Assembly (NCBI RefSeq): GCF_947507565.1
Contig: NC_089182.1
Location: forward strand, 1,178,001-1,242,000
Direction of reading: 5' to 3'
Source of the DNA: Oscarella lobularis
Taxonomy: Eukaryota; Porifera; Homoscleromorpha; Homosclerophorida; Oscarellidae
DNA length: 64,000 nt
Below, piece after piece: positions 10,314-21,300 of the stretch. Each line of letters starts with the position of its first letter. Within the stretch, counting starts at the first letter, position 1. The translations under genes were made by a program, and so were the position numbers. The notes under the pieces are model-generated. The model did no database searches, was not told the origin of the DNA, and was given only the letters and a program-made list of their open reading frames with translations.

Positions 10314-12777
10314 TCAAGTAGCCTTAATTTCTGAAAGACCTCGAATCAGTTTCGAGTCAAAATCATCTTCATCTTTTCTAACGTATGTAATTTGACTGAT
10401 TTCGGCAGGAAGAGGACAAGTAAGGCGATGAGATTCAATAATGGGTAAGTAAGCTTTCCTTTCTGATTGGACAATCCATCTGTCTTGTTCCCACGCATGC
10501 TCCACGTAATCGTCAGAAATAATGGCAACTACAGATCGACTGTAGGCGGCCACGCGACGCGTCGACAAATGACACGTGTCAGGATTGCGATGACAAAATG
10601 ACTGAACTAAGCACCTAAGCCTCGTTTGAATAACGTCTCGCACTTTGTGAGCAAAATCGCTGTCACTGTCAATGTAGAACAAGGCCACGTCCCAAATAAA
10701 TTCAGAATCTACAAGCAAAAGAAACTGAAAAAAAAGAATGAGTCAATTTCAGCTAATTACTTTGTTTTGCTTCCATAAGGGCGCTTCTAAGTTCACTTCT
10801 CTTCTTGAAATCTGACATGCTTTCTTCTTTTAGTACAATAGCAGACCTAGGGTCGTCGACTCCAACATCTGTAGCCGTCAAACGGCTGCCGAGCCGTATG
10901 ATCACAAACGACGGATGAATCTTCTCTTTTTCGTCTTCCAATGCAGCGATGTCCGTTTGATAGTCGGCCACTTCCGCTCTCTGCTCTTCGAAGCCAGCCT
11001 CGTCTTCTTCCTCGTCAATAACAACGATCATCTTCCATGATTTTTCTATGGCCTGGTGAGATGCAACCATTGGGTCGTCGCCAAGACGAGGACCACTTCG
11101 ACTGTCACTTGGAGCGTGCAAATTGTAATAGCTAGAGCCCGTCTTAGTCAAAGCCGGTCTTAGCACGTCCTTGAAAAAGGACTGGCAGTTGGAGGAAAGT
11201 TGTCTTGCACTTGATTTACTGGATAACGTGAAGCTAACGTAGTAGTCCCAGATAAAACATCCTAACATAAACGCGACTTTGTCAGTCAGTCAGTCTTCAA
11301 GGTGGCCAAATATTGCTTACGTTGAATAGCATTTCTTTTCTTCTTTTTCTTCAGGCCAGCTGCCAGAACTAATGCAAAGATAATTATTATCATGATAATT
11401 AGAGCTCCACTGCATATGACTACTATTGCCCACAGAGGAAACGGACGTCCTGCAAAATGATGCACATCGTTAATTTTCAAATGTTTAACTTATATATAAC
11501 GCAAACGCACGTTTGACTATAAGCTGAGTTGAGGTGACTCTGTGGCTCTTGAACGAAGCTTCACAGGAATATTTCCCTTCGTCGTTTTTGCTTACACTAT
11601 TGATCTGTAGCGTTGATTCAAGTATTGGCTTGGTCTTATTGACTAGCATTGACATGACAGTAAAGCGAGTTTCGTTGTATTTCTCAATATTGATCCCATT
11701 CTTCCGCCACTGAAATTTTGTAAAATAAGGACCAATAATGCGAACTCGTAGGGTAGCATTCTGTCCTTCCGTGACAGTTATACTGGGCGAAAGACCATCA
11801 CGATAAAACGACCCAAGTTCAGAGCTATCTAAAAGGAGAAAAGGAGAGTTTACAGTGATAAGTAATGTGTACGTATGTGCACATACCGTCTAGGTACAGT
11901 GTTACGGGCACAGTGATGTTTCCCTGGCTATTGGATGCGGTGCAGTTGTAGGCCAGAGAGTAAATAGCAACACTTACGTCTTCTTGCCAACATAAACAAG
12001 ATTTAGCGTTTTTCGCATCTTGGAGAATACTCTCAGTGGAGTATAAATAAATAGTCTCAGGGAGATCTGAACACTCCGGAGAAAGCACGCGATTACAGTT
12101 GTGCTAAACAAAATGACTTTAGATAAAAACACGCGTAATTGATCTCTGTCATACTCTTGACCAGTAGACAACGTTTGGCTCTGGATTGCCAATGACCCCG
12201 CATTGATTAAACATACCAGCGTCACATATAGATGCAACTGAAGAGCACCAATGAGTAATCTCAGTTGATCCATTTCTCATAGGAGGACCTGCATGCGTGA
12301 ATAAAGAGTGTCAAGTAAAAATTCACAATTACACACTTGAATATTTAGCTATGCTTTAATTAGTTAATTTTAAATTAATTAGGAACAGGAACAGCATGAT
12401 GACTTTACTGACAGATGGCTTGCTTCAACCCAAGCCATCTTTATTTTGACGTCTAGACTACTATATGTACCGAGCACGTTCACGCGATAGACACACTGAT
12501 TTTCGCCACAGATATGAAATCCGTCATTTGCAATGTACGTTGCATTGATTATCTCATAGTTTCCTGTAGACGTTGCAGGTAGATATGCTTTCTGACGAGC
12601 AAACGCTGCTTTGGTCAACGACGAATGAGTTCGCGAAAACGTCCACGCTCCGCTGCAGCCTGAGCAATTCAGAGTAGCGTTCGCTCCGTCGAGGACGGTC
12701 GTCGTGAATCGAACAGTAGATGCTGCTGCAGGAAGAAGAAAAATCAGCGTCCAAAACGAAGCTCTACAACGCTCCAT
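10314..12777 (-). CDS. Ig3-TM-TIR-TIR receptor (intact copy)
   Basis: Predicted IL-1-receptor/Toll-type membrane receptor. The model, complement of 12471-12777, 12155-12288, 11887-12103, 11511-11828, 11321-11449, 10761-11261 and 10314-10708, keeps frame throughout and totals 2001 nt (666 aa). It has a signal peptide (FWTLIFLLPAAAS), then three Ig-like domains with Cys pairs and N-glycosylation sites (e.g. NATLNCSGCSGAW; FQWRKNGINIE...SCEASF). The transmembrane segment is WAIVVICSGALIIMIIIIFA, followed by a KKKKKR stop-transfer. Two divergent TIR-like domains follow: WDYYVSFTLSSKSS, and FIWDVALFYIDSDSDF with AIISDDYVEHAWEQDRW. Ig-TIR receptors are known from sponges; two TIR domains in one chain are unusual. 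The first TIR is the more divergent. It is divergently paired with the adaptor at 12875. Confidence 0.83.
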
Positions 12778-12874
12778 TGGAGAGACCGGAGTGTAGCCTG
12801 CGCATGCCCGTACGGGCCATGGCGAATCTTACCTCATGTTGAAAGTGGCGTCATTGGCCCATTCCTAGCTGGTC
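12778..12874. promoter_or_regulatory. Shared divergent promoter, right unit
   Basis: 97 bp lie between the receptor start (12777, minus) and the adaptor ATG (12875, plus). It carries the same 12 bp palindrome GCCCGTACGGGC (12806-12817) and the same block before the adaptor ATG as the left unit, plus a short extra insert (atggcgaatcttacc). Conservation of the palindrome in both units is observed; a regulatory role is inferred. Confidence 0.6.
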
Positions 12875-14296
12875 ATGGTGAGATGTTCGGTTTAGCGTCT
12901 TAAAACCGCTCTAACGGGTCTTTTCTCAAGTCTCATAAACCCGACTTTGAACAGATCAAGCAGGGTATTGCACGTCTCCTCGAAAACATCCTAAATCGAA
13001 GAATCCACGATTTTTTCGTTGATCCCATCGTTCATCCGTACACAAATTTTGCCTCGGAGAAGCAGTTTTGGGAAGGTTATATGGAAAAAACACTCGGCCT
13101 CTTGCGCACAATCAAAAAAGTGGTTAGCCGAATCTTCCCCGAAGTTGTCGAGCTAAAATCGTTTTTTATGTCTAGAAAAGCATTCCTCTCGTCTTTTGCG
13201 ACTGCTACGTCGTATTTTTTCACAAGCCCCAAATTACATTTCAAGAAGGAGATTTCTTTTTTCAAGCCGGTGCCTCGACACCTGGCACTCTCGCTCTCAA
13301 GTTCTACTGGAACGACGCCCTTCGACCGGCAACTGTTATGGAAAGCGAACTGCCTCGTCTGACCGACGAACAGTTCTACAAGGAAAAGTGCAGAGAAAGT
13401 AACGTTGGTACAAACGTTTTCAGGAATCTGGTCCTGTGGAAAGGGAAGAACGAGTTTGAACGTTTGCCAATTAGCGACATGTTTCAACTGTTTGAGACGG
13501 TAAGTCAGTTGATGAGATTTTCAGCACTCGATACTTTGATTTAGATGAGCGAAAGAGATCTCATTGGTTCTGAGGTACCAATCAGCATTTTGCATATAAT
13601 CGTATGCGTAGTATAAAAACATTAGATGACTTCTGAAGCGTCATCTCGCTCAAGCAGTGGATTTGATGACACTGAACAAAGGTCACGAGCGTCTTCTCTC
13701 CCAGAGAGACGCAGGGCAAAGAGCTTTACATTTCAAGGTCAAGTGAGTTTCACTGGCAACGTTACCCTGACTCCTAAAGCAGGTTAGAACGCCTCCTTCT
13801 GAAAATCTCTCACTAAAATTGCCTTTCTTTTTTTGTAGATCGTGAAACACAGAGTCCTGAGTCAATTCGTCCCCCTTACGTTACTCAGCCTTCGTCAGAA
13901 TGTCGTCAGCCCAATTCTTTTGTCTATCCAGAGAGAGATGAAGAGCCACACCCAATGGCTGCCACTGTACAGGATGAAGGAAACGACACAGGTAATAGCC
14001 CTGCTGTCATTGCACGGGAACTCGGCGCCAAAGTCGAGGCATTGGAACTGGGTAAGCTTTTGTATAACATTGGTTGTTCCCTTGAATTAGAAGCTTCAGG
14101 AGGACAAGCAAGTGCCAGCGGTTACCCTGATGTTAAAGGCGCTCTTGCCAGTTCAAAGAAAGATGGCGGTGAAGAGCCATCTGGATATCCCGGCATTGCC
14201 AAAGCGTTGCCTCAAGGAACTTCTGCAAAATCATCTAGTGGCTATCCTGAACTGAAGTCATCCTTAGAAGAGGGCTCAAAGAAAAAGAACGTGTAA
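12875..14296 (+). CDS. Truncated adaptor paralogue (N-terminal part and three SGYP repeats, no Death/ZU5)
   Basis: Closely matches the 5' half of the 5907-9191 adaptor: one-codon first exon, FEQIKQGIARLLENILNRRI segment, TPGTLALKFYWNDALRPA segment, Ser-rich linker (SSLSSSGFDDTEQRS), and a Pro/Ser exon (from about 13839). It ends with three repeats (SGYPDVKGAL, SGYPGIAKAL, SGYPELKSSL) and a basic tail KKKNV stop at 14294-14296. Everything from Death domain 1 onward is missing, and TRIO begins 185 bp later. The third SGYP repeat is absent from the longer gene. In this copy exon 2 is also open across the putative intron at about 13067-13263, so an alternative C-terminus is possible. It could act as a decoy or regulator, or be a decaying copy. 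Confidence 0.65.
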
Positions 14297-14480
14297 ACGC
14301 AGTACGTAGTAAAATTTTAGCTTCTTGCTTATTTTTTATTGTAACCGTCGGAGACAGGTGGTGGGAAACCGGAAATAATTAATTGGATGCCAGAGACTAA
14401 CGCACGCTAGCTTACCAGGTTCTTTTTGTTGCGACTCTTTGCGTCGTGCCTCGTCTGCCGCCAAGTGCGTCGGCTCGAGG

Positions 14481-17400
14481 ATGAACGGCGAAACGACAGA
14501 CGAATTCGACTTCCTTTTTCATCAAGGTAAACAGCGACGCGACGCGCGCGTTTCCGCGGGCTCACGCGTCGCGAGTCAAATGGCGGCGGGGAGTTATCAC
14601 ACTAAATTGCGCAGATCCAAACCGAACGCGCACCGTCGACGTTCTCGATCATCTCAAGGCAGGAAGGATCATCTTGTCAGGTGAGCTGTCAGTTCCGGTC
14701 TCTATCTCGTCGCGAAGGGCGAAGTTTCGACGACGATCTTGCGGCTTATCCGGGAATCGTAATTTTTTTCTAATCCCTTCGCTCAGGCGGACGAGATCGG
14801 CGCGGCGGCGCTATTGTTACGTTTCCCGGACGCTCGGATCCTATTCCCTCGGCCGAGGAAGCGGATCGTCTGCTCAAGTACTTGGCTTCGATTCCGAGGT
14901 AAAGAACACGGAAGGGGGCAGGATCGGCGAGCGCTTTTCTTTTTTTCTAGGGAAAATGTACGAGATTTGGGATTTACTGTGATTGTTGACATGCGAACAA
15001 AGGATTTTGGTGCTATGAGAAGTTTGTTGAAAATATTGCAGGTAGTTTTTTGATGTTTGTGTGTAGGTTTTCTCTAAACTTTTTCCTCTTTTTTTTAGAG
15101 ATCGTTTTCAGCTGAAATTCACATGGTCTATGTCGTGAAACCGGACGGATTTTGGCAGAATCGTCGCGCTTCTGTTATGAGCACCAGAAAATATGCATTC
15201 GAGGTGAATTTGCATAAAACGTTGAATAAATGAAATCGTACGAAGGTCTATCAGGTTGCAATGGTCTCCCAGCCAGGAGATCTCCGACGACATTTTCATC
15301 CCGTGCAGTTGACAACCGATTTGCAAGGGGAACTGAACCACGATCAAGAAGCATGGGTCATGATGCAAATGGTACTATGGAGATATATTAGCATTACAGA
15401 ATCTCATTAGCACTAGAACTGGATCCTTTCGTAGTATAGATTATTATATACAGTACAGAGACAGCTTTTCAGACTATGGAGGCGCAGTTGGCGCAGTTAC
15501 GATACAAAAGATACTCTAATAGGCACAGGGGTTGTGGTAGGGATCTTTATTGATCAATGACCTTTGAGCCACTGGCGCTATCATCCCTTTCTAATATTTA
15601 TATATCCGTGTCTCTAATAATGGATTATTGACCTTTTGTTTCTTCTATTGATAGATGATGGAGTCTTTGCATAACGACGTCATGGATCTTGGAACTCGTT
15701 ATGTGAAGTGGGATGCGATGTTGACGAGGTCCGGGGTGTCGTCTCTGACTGAGAGCGAGATCGAGGCTCAACTCTCCGAGCATTTAACCATAGAGCGTCT
15801 TTTGAATGCGATGAATGTCGAAGCGTTTCGGGAACGATTTCGGGAAATTGTCGTCGAGTTGGATCGGCAAAACAAAGCGCGCGGAATCGTGAATCCGGAC
15901 TTTGAAGCGGAGAAAATGAAACTGGAGGATCTGCTTGGAAAGTTGGATGCGAAGAGGAAGCGCATGGAAGGAGCGTGGCAGGCAAAAATTGAGACGCTCA
16001 AAAACTGCTTGCAGAGAAAACAACTCGACGAAAAAATAGAAAAGGTAAGCAACGAAAGAGAAAAGAGGAGCCCCCGTTATACCTATTCCATTTTTCAGCT
16101 CATTGAATGGTATGACGAGAAAGCAGATATTTTTGAAAGAGAAATGGGAGACGTCGGACAGTCTCTCGAAGACGCGAAGCTCATTTTAGACGAACTAGAG
16201 GAGGTCAAAGCAGAAGCGAAAGTGATCAACTACGTTGCACAGCAGTGCATCAAATAGTTATTAATTCTTTTCAGAAAACTGAAGTCTTGGTGAAAGATGT
16301 GACAGAAAGCGGTGCACGGCTACTAAAGGAGGGGAGCTGCGGGTCCGTCGAAGTCAAATTGTCGAATTTGAGTCAAGCGGTTGCTAAACTAAACGAAATG
16401 ACGTCAAAACGAGAAGCCCTATTGCAGCAATTGATGCAATTTCATGAAAAAACTAAAGCAGTCAGTGCCATGCATTATTAGAAATGATGACTTTGTTCTT
16501 CATTTTTTTTTACCTAGTTCTACGACGTTGTCGACGAATGGAAGGCGCAATTTTCATTCTCTCGTTCCCTTCCCGAAGAATCGTCGAGAGTCGAAGATCA
16601 AATCTACGGCTGCAAAGCGATTCGCGAAAAGCTCGGCGAGCGCTTGAACGAGGCGCGTCGAGACGGCGACGAATTGCGCGAAAAGGCGAAGGGCTGTCAT
16701 CACGAGCACCAGCTCGCGCAACGCGTCAACGAAACAATCGAACGAATGGCAGGGGAAAGCGAAGCGTTGGAGAAAACGTGGCAGGAGAAGATGAGAGACT
16801 TGTCGCAAGGTCTCGCACTGCGCTTATTCGAAAGGGAAGCGGAAAAGGTTGGGTGAAGAGACATCTAAAGCGCGCGTTCTTTTTATTTCTCCTCGCTTAG
16901 GTCTATAGCTGGATCGATGACGTCGGGTCGATTTATTTGGCCCAAAGTGACCGAATCGGCGACGACTACGAATCGGCTATGAGCCTCTTGGAAGAACACA
17001 AAGCCGTAGAAGCGAACGCCCAGGTAAGAAAGATCTGCGTGACGTCACGACACACCAAGTCTCCCGGACAAAGTTTTCTTTCCGTTGCGACGCGTGTCAT
17101 CGCTTTGTTCTCCTCGTAGATAATGCACGGGACGTCCGACAAGCTCCTGACGTCGTCCGAAGAGCTCGCCGTACACGGGCAGGTAAAAGTCGACGAAATA
17201 CGCCAAGTAGCCGATCAACTCGAAGAACGCGTTCACAACATTCTCACGAAATTCGAACGACGACGCGAGCAACTCGAACTATCCGTCGCATTCTATCGGA
17301 CAGCGAACGAGGTGAGAAAAAAAAGAGAGAGGCGTGCCCATCCTTCTTCCTTCCGTTAGCGCACAAAAAAATAAAAATTATTTCAATAAATAAAATTAAT

Positions 17401-18259
17401 TTTTATTGATTAATTTTTAATTAGCTGACAAAATGGATGGACAGCGTCGAAGAGGACCTCCACGAAGCCGGCTATCCCGAAGCGGTCAACGACGTCGAGA
17501 CGTGCATTAGTGCTCGTCGTTCGCAGCGAAAGAATAGCGCCGTTCAGACGGCGAATACGCTCGCCCAAGGCCAGACGCTTCTGGGTCGGCTGAGCACGCC
17601 TTCTCCGGCGAGCGAATACTACGAGAACAAGAGAAAAATTGGCAACGTTATGGAACAGCTTCAAGGACGTCACGCCGGACTCGATTCGACGCTTGCCAAT
17701 CGGATTACGAGATTGGAATTGTGTCTGATGATGAGACGGTTCGGGGAGGCGGCATTTGAGGTATTTGTCAGAGTCTCACTTTAATTAATTAGCTAATTAA
17801 TTAATATTTATTTATTTATTTATTTATTTATTTATTTGTAGCATCATCGAGAATTGGATTTGTATATGCGGAGTTGCGAAGCGGAAGACTTGGCGTCTGA
17901 CGTGGATGGGGCCGTCCGAATGGCTCAGGAGCACAATGCCGTGACCGAATCCGTAGAAGAAGCGTACACGTCCGTCACAGAAGCCGGTAATCAATTCCTA
18001 TGCGTCTCCGTTTGAATGCCAAGCGCGTTTCTTAGGTCACAATTTGCTCGAGCGTCTCGGCGAGACGATGATATCGTTGACCGCGTCTTCGACGAGTTCC
18101 GAGCCGGCGAGCAGCCACATTCGACGACTTCTAACTAGCTTGGGAGAAAAGTTCACGTGCGCTCAAGCAGCCGGACAGACGCGAAGTGACTTACTCGATC
18201 AGTGCTGCCAATTCAAAGAATTCGAAGCAAACGTTAAAGAGGTACACACGGAATGCTCA

Positions 18260-18338
<79 letters not shown>

Positions 18339-21300
18339 TTAATCATAATCGTGCTATTAGGTTGTTGGTGGAATTAGTGATAGCTATCAGGGGCTCATAG
18401 ATAGTCGAAAAATCGTCGCCAAGACTCTGGATCGTGCCGAGAGTCTTTTGAAAGAACACGAGAGCTTTGAAATGTCTTTGGACGTACGTCGTGTAAAAGA
18501 AACGATTAGAGGGGAGAGTCAATTATTGATTTAATTTTTTTCAAGGCTATGCAAGATAGCGTTCAGGAGCTCGAAGCGCAAGTCGACGAGTTCGTCGCTT
18601 CGGATCACTATGCAAAGGAGCGGATATCGAATCTAGTGGAGTCGCTACGGGAACAGTGGAAAGTCTTCGCTCAAGTTGTCGACGATCGTCACACGCTTTT
18701 GACGATCGCTCACGACATTCACAGGCATCACGAAAACGTACGAAAATTTAGGTTAAGTGTCGATGATCAAGTTCCTTTTGTTTTAGTTATCTGGTCAAGC
18801 GATTGCGTTGCAATACGAATTTGGCAGTGCAACGCTGCCCGAAAGTCGTTCGGAGGCCGAGTCCCTCATCGAGGAGCATAAGCGCCAGAGGGAGTATTTT
18901 GCGCAGGATTGCACGCGATTCGGCTCGGACGCGCAATATCTTCTGAATCAGCTAAACGAATTGGTTTTAGCCGAGTATTGCACCGACACGGATCAGATTA
19001 TCGACGCTCAGTATCTGGAGAATGAGGAGAGAGTCGACGTGATGCTGGAAGGGATGAAGAGTCGCGAGCGAAGAGTCATACGTCTGTGGGAGAAGCGACT
19101 CGCGGCGTTGGAGCAGCACGTCAAAATGCTCGATTTTACGAGAAACGCAAAGAAGGTACGTCACCAGCTCACGTCAAAGAAAAAAAAGACGATTTCTTTT
19201 TTTTATGCCAAAGGTTTGCGATTGGTTATATGACGCTAATCAATGGCTGACGGATCATCAGAGTCTCGGCGACAGTTTGGAGTCGGTAGACGAATTGCTA
19301 AAAGCTTCGAGGGACTACGAAATGGGAGAAGTTGAAGTAAGGAATACAGAACTACATCATTACCTAGGCAATAATATTTTCTTCTTCTTTTTTTCTTCTA
19401 TTAGGAGTATCATCAGTTGACGTTGCAGCTGATGGAAAAGGCTTCGGAACTGGAGAAGACGGATCGCTCCGACGGCAGTCGACTCAAAGTTCGCGTTCAG
19501 GTGCTGAACGGATCGTGGGAGGAATTCGACGCGAGGATCAAAGAACACCGAGCAAAACTCAAAATATCGAAGAAATTTTTCACGAATCTCGAAGAGGTGA
19601 TCACACACACACGCACACGTGCGATTTTGGAAGATAAATTTTCGAGAACTTTTTTTTTCTTTTTTCCTAGATAATGTCGCAGCGAAAAAAAGCGATGGAC
19701 TTTCTTTTGGAAATGGACAATCGCGCCGAACGCTGCGATTCGTCGTCGTCCGTTCAAAGTCTGAGCGACGAAACCGTCGCCAAGCACGAACAGACGATGT
19801 CGTCGATCGAATCGTCGCTATCGACTCTATTGGGCTTGTCGGCGAAATTGCGCGACGAGCAGCTGTCGACGCGCGCCGACTTGACGTCGGCGCAGTGCAA
19901 CGGATTGGCGCGCGAGTTTTCCGTGCGAACGGAGAAGTTGAGGACGCTGAAGGGAAAGCACGAGCATATTGAGAAGGAGTTGGACGAAAAGAAACGAATG
20001 GAAAGGAGAAAGGAGTGAGCGAATGAGGGGGACTCATTAAATATATGATTCTAATATATTCGTTCTCTTTAGTTTGTTAATGCAGGAAATGATCGATACG
20101 GAGGAAAGTTACGTCAGTGATCTAGACTACGTGCTTGTGGTATGGAGCCTTTTTCTAACTTGGGGGCGTGTTACAAGCGCTTCTTTTGTTTTAGAATTAT
20201 GTGGCTGAGATGCAGAAGGATGGGCCTGTTGCTCTGATTGGTCGAGAGCAAGACGTATTGGGCAATTTGCGCGAAATTTGGACATTTCATAAAGAGTCGG
20301 TTATATGGCGTATTAATTAATTTTTAAATTTAAATTTTGCTTTTTGAAGGACTTTTTTTGTTGCTCTCAAAGAAGCGCGAGAATCGTCCGAAAAATTGGC
20401 CGAGTGCTTCGTTACGTGGGTAAGGAAGCAATCTGCGCAGTCATTTTAATTTTGCACATATTTCATCTATTTAGAAAGAGAAAATTTTGGGTCTTTATTT
20501 GACGTACTGCAGAAATCAGCCCAGATCCGCTGCGCTCCTGGCAGAAAAAGCACAGGATTTTCTCACCGTACTTCTTTCCATCTAGATTTAACAATAAGCG
20601 CGTTTTGAACTTCTCCTTCTTTCCACCGTAGGAATGGCAATTGAGCAGGGGACACGCAATTGCCTTGGGAGGCTATCTTATCAAGCCCATTCAGAGAATC
20701 ACGAGGTATCACCTTCTGCTGCATGAACTGAAAAAATATGTTGAGAAACTCGACGAGCCAAGAGCCAACCTCGAGGTTGGTTAGAGTACATCTTCAATAA
20801 TTAATTAATTAAGCATATCGTGTATTCGTACTAGATGGCTTATTCCATGATGCGTGATATTCCTAAGAGAACTAATGACGTCATGAGCTTAGCTCTCGTG
20901 AAAGATTACGATGTCGGTTACAGTATTTAAGTTGTTATTTGTTTTTAATTCGTTTTATTTTATTAGGGAAATTTGGACGATTTGGGCGAACTTCATCACC
21001 AGGGAATGTACACGGTTTTGGATACGAAAGCGTTTCGTTCGAAGGAGAAAGAGCGTCAGGTCTTTCTCTTCGAGCAGGGAATTCTCATTGCGAAAATTGA
21101 AAAAGATTCGTTTGGAAACCCGTCGAAGTATTTTTTTCGAATGCTCATCAAGGTGAGATGTTTTCTACGCACGAGTCAAACTTATTGAAAAATCTCTCTT
21201 TTTTTGTTGTTCAGACGAAGGAAATGATGCTGACCGAATTCGTTGAGCATTGCCCAGCGAAGTTTTCCATCTCGACCGGCAAGTTTCTCTCGGAGAAGTA

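Larger units (their letters stand above)
10222..14215. repeat. Segmental duplication, right unit
   Basis: Direct-repeat partner of 3345-7250. It carries the intact receptor and a truncated adaptor. Similarity runs through exons, introns and the divergent promoter. To its left, an additional copied NBR1 fragment (9595-9779) continues the homology across the MITE insertion, so the original duplicated segment probably began inside NBR1. Boundaries are approximate. Confidence 0.9.

Noticed and set aside
18186-18400. Poly-Asn/poly-Ile proteins
   Set aside because: Translations of the (AAT)n microsatellite inside a TRIO intron.
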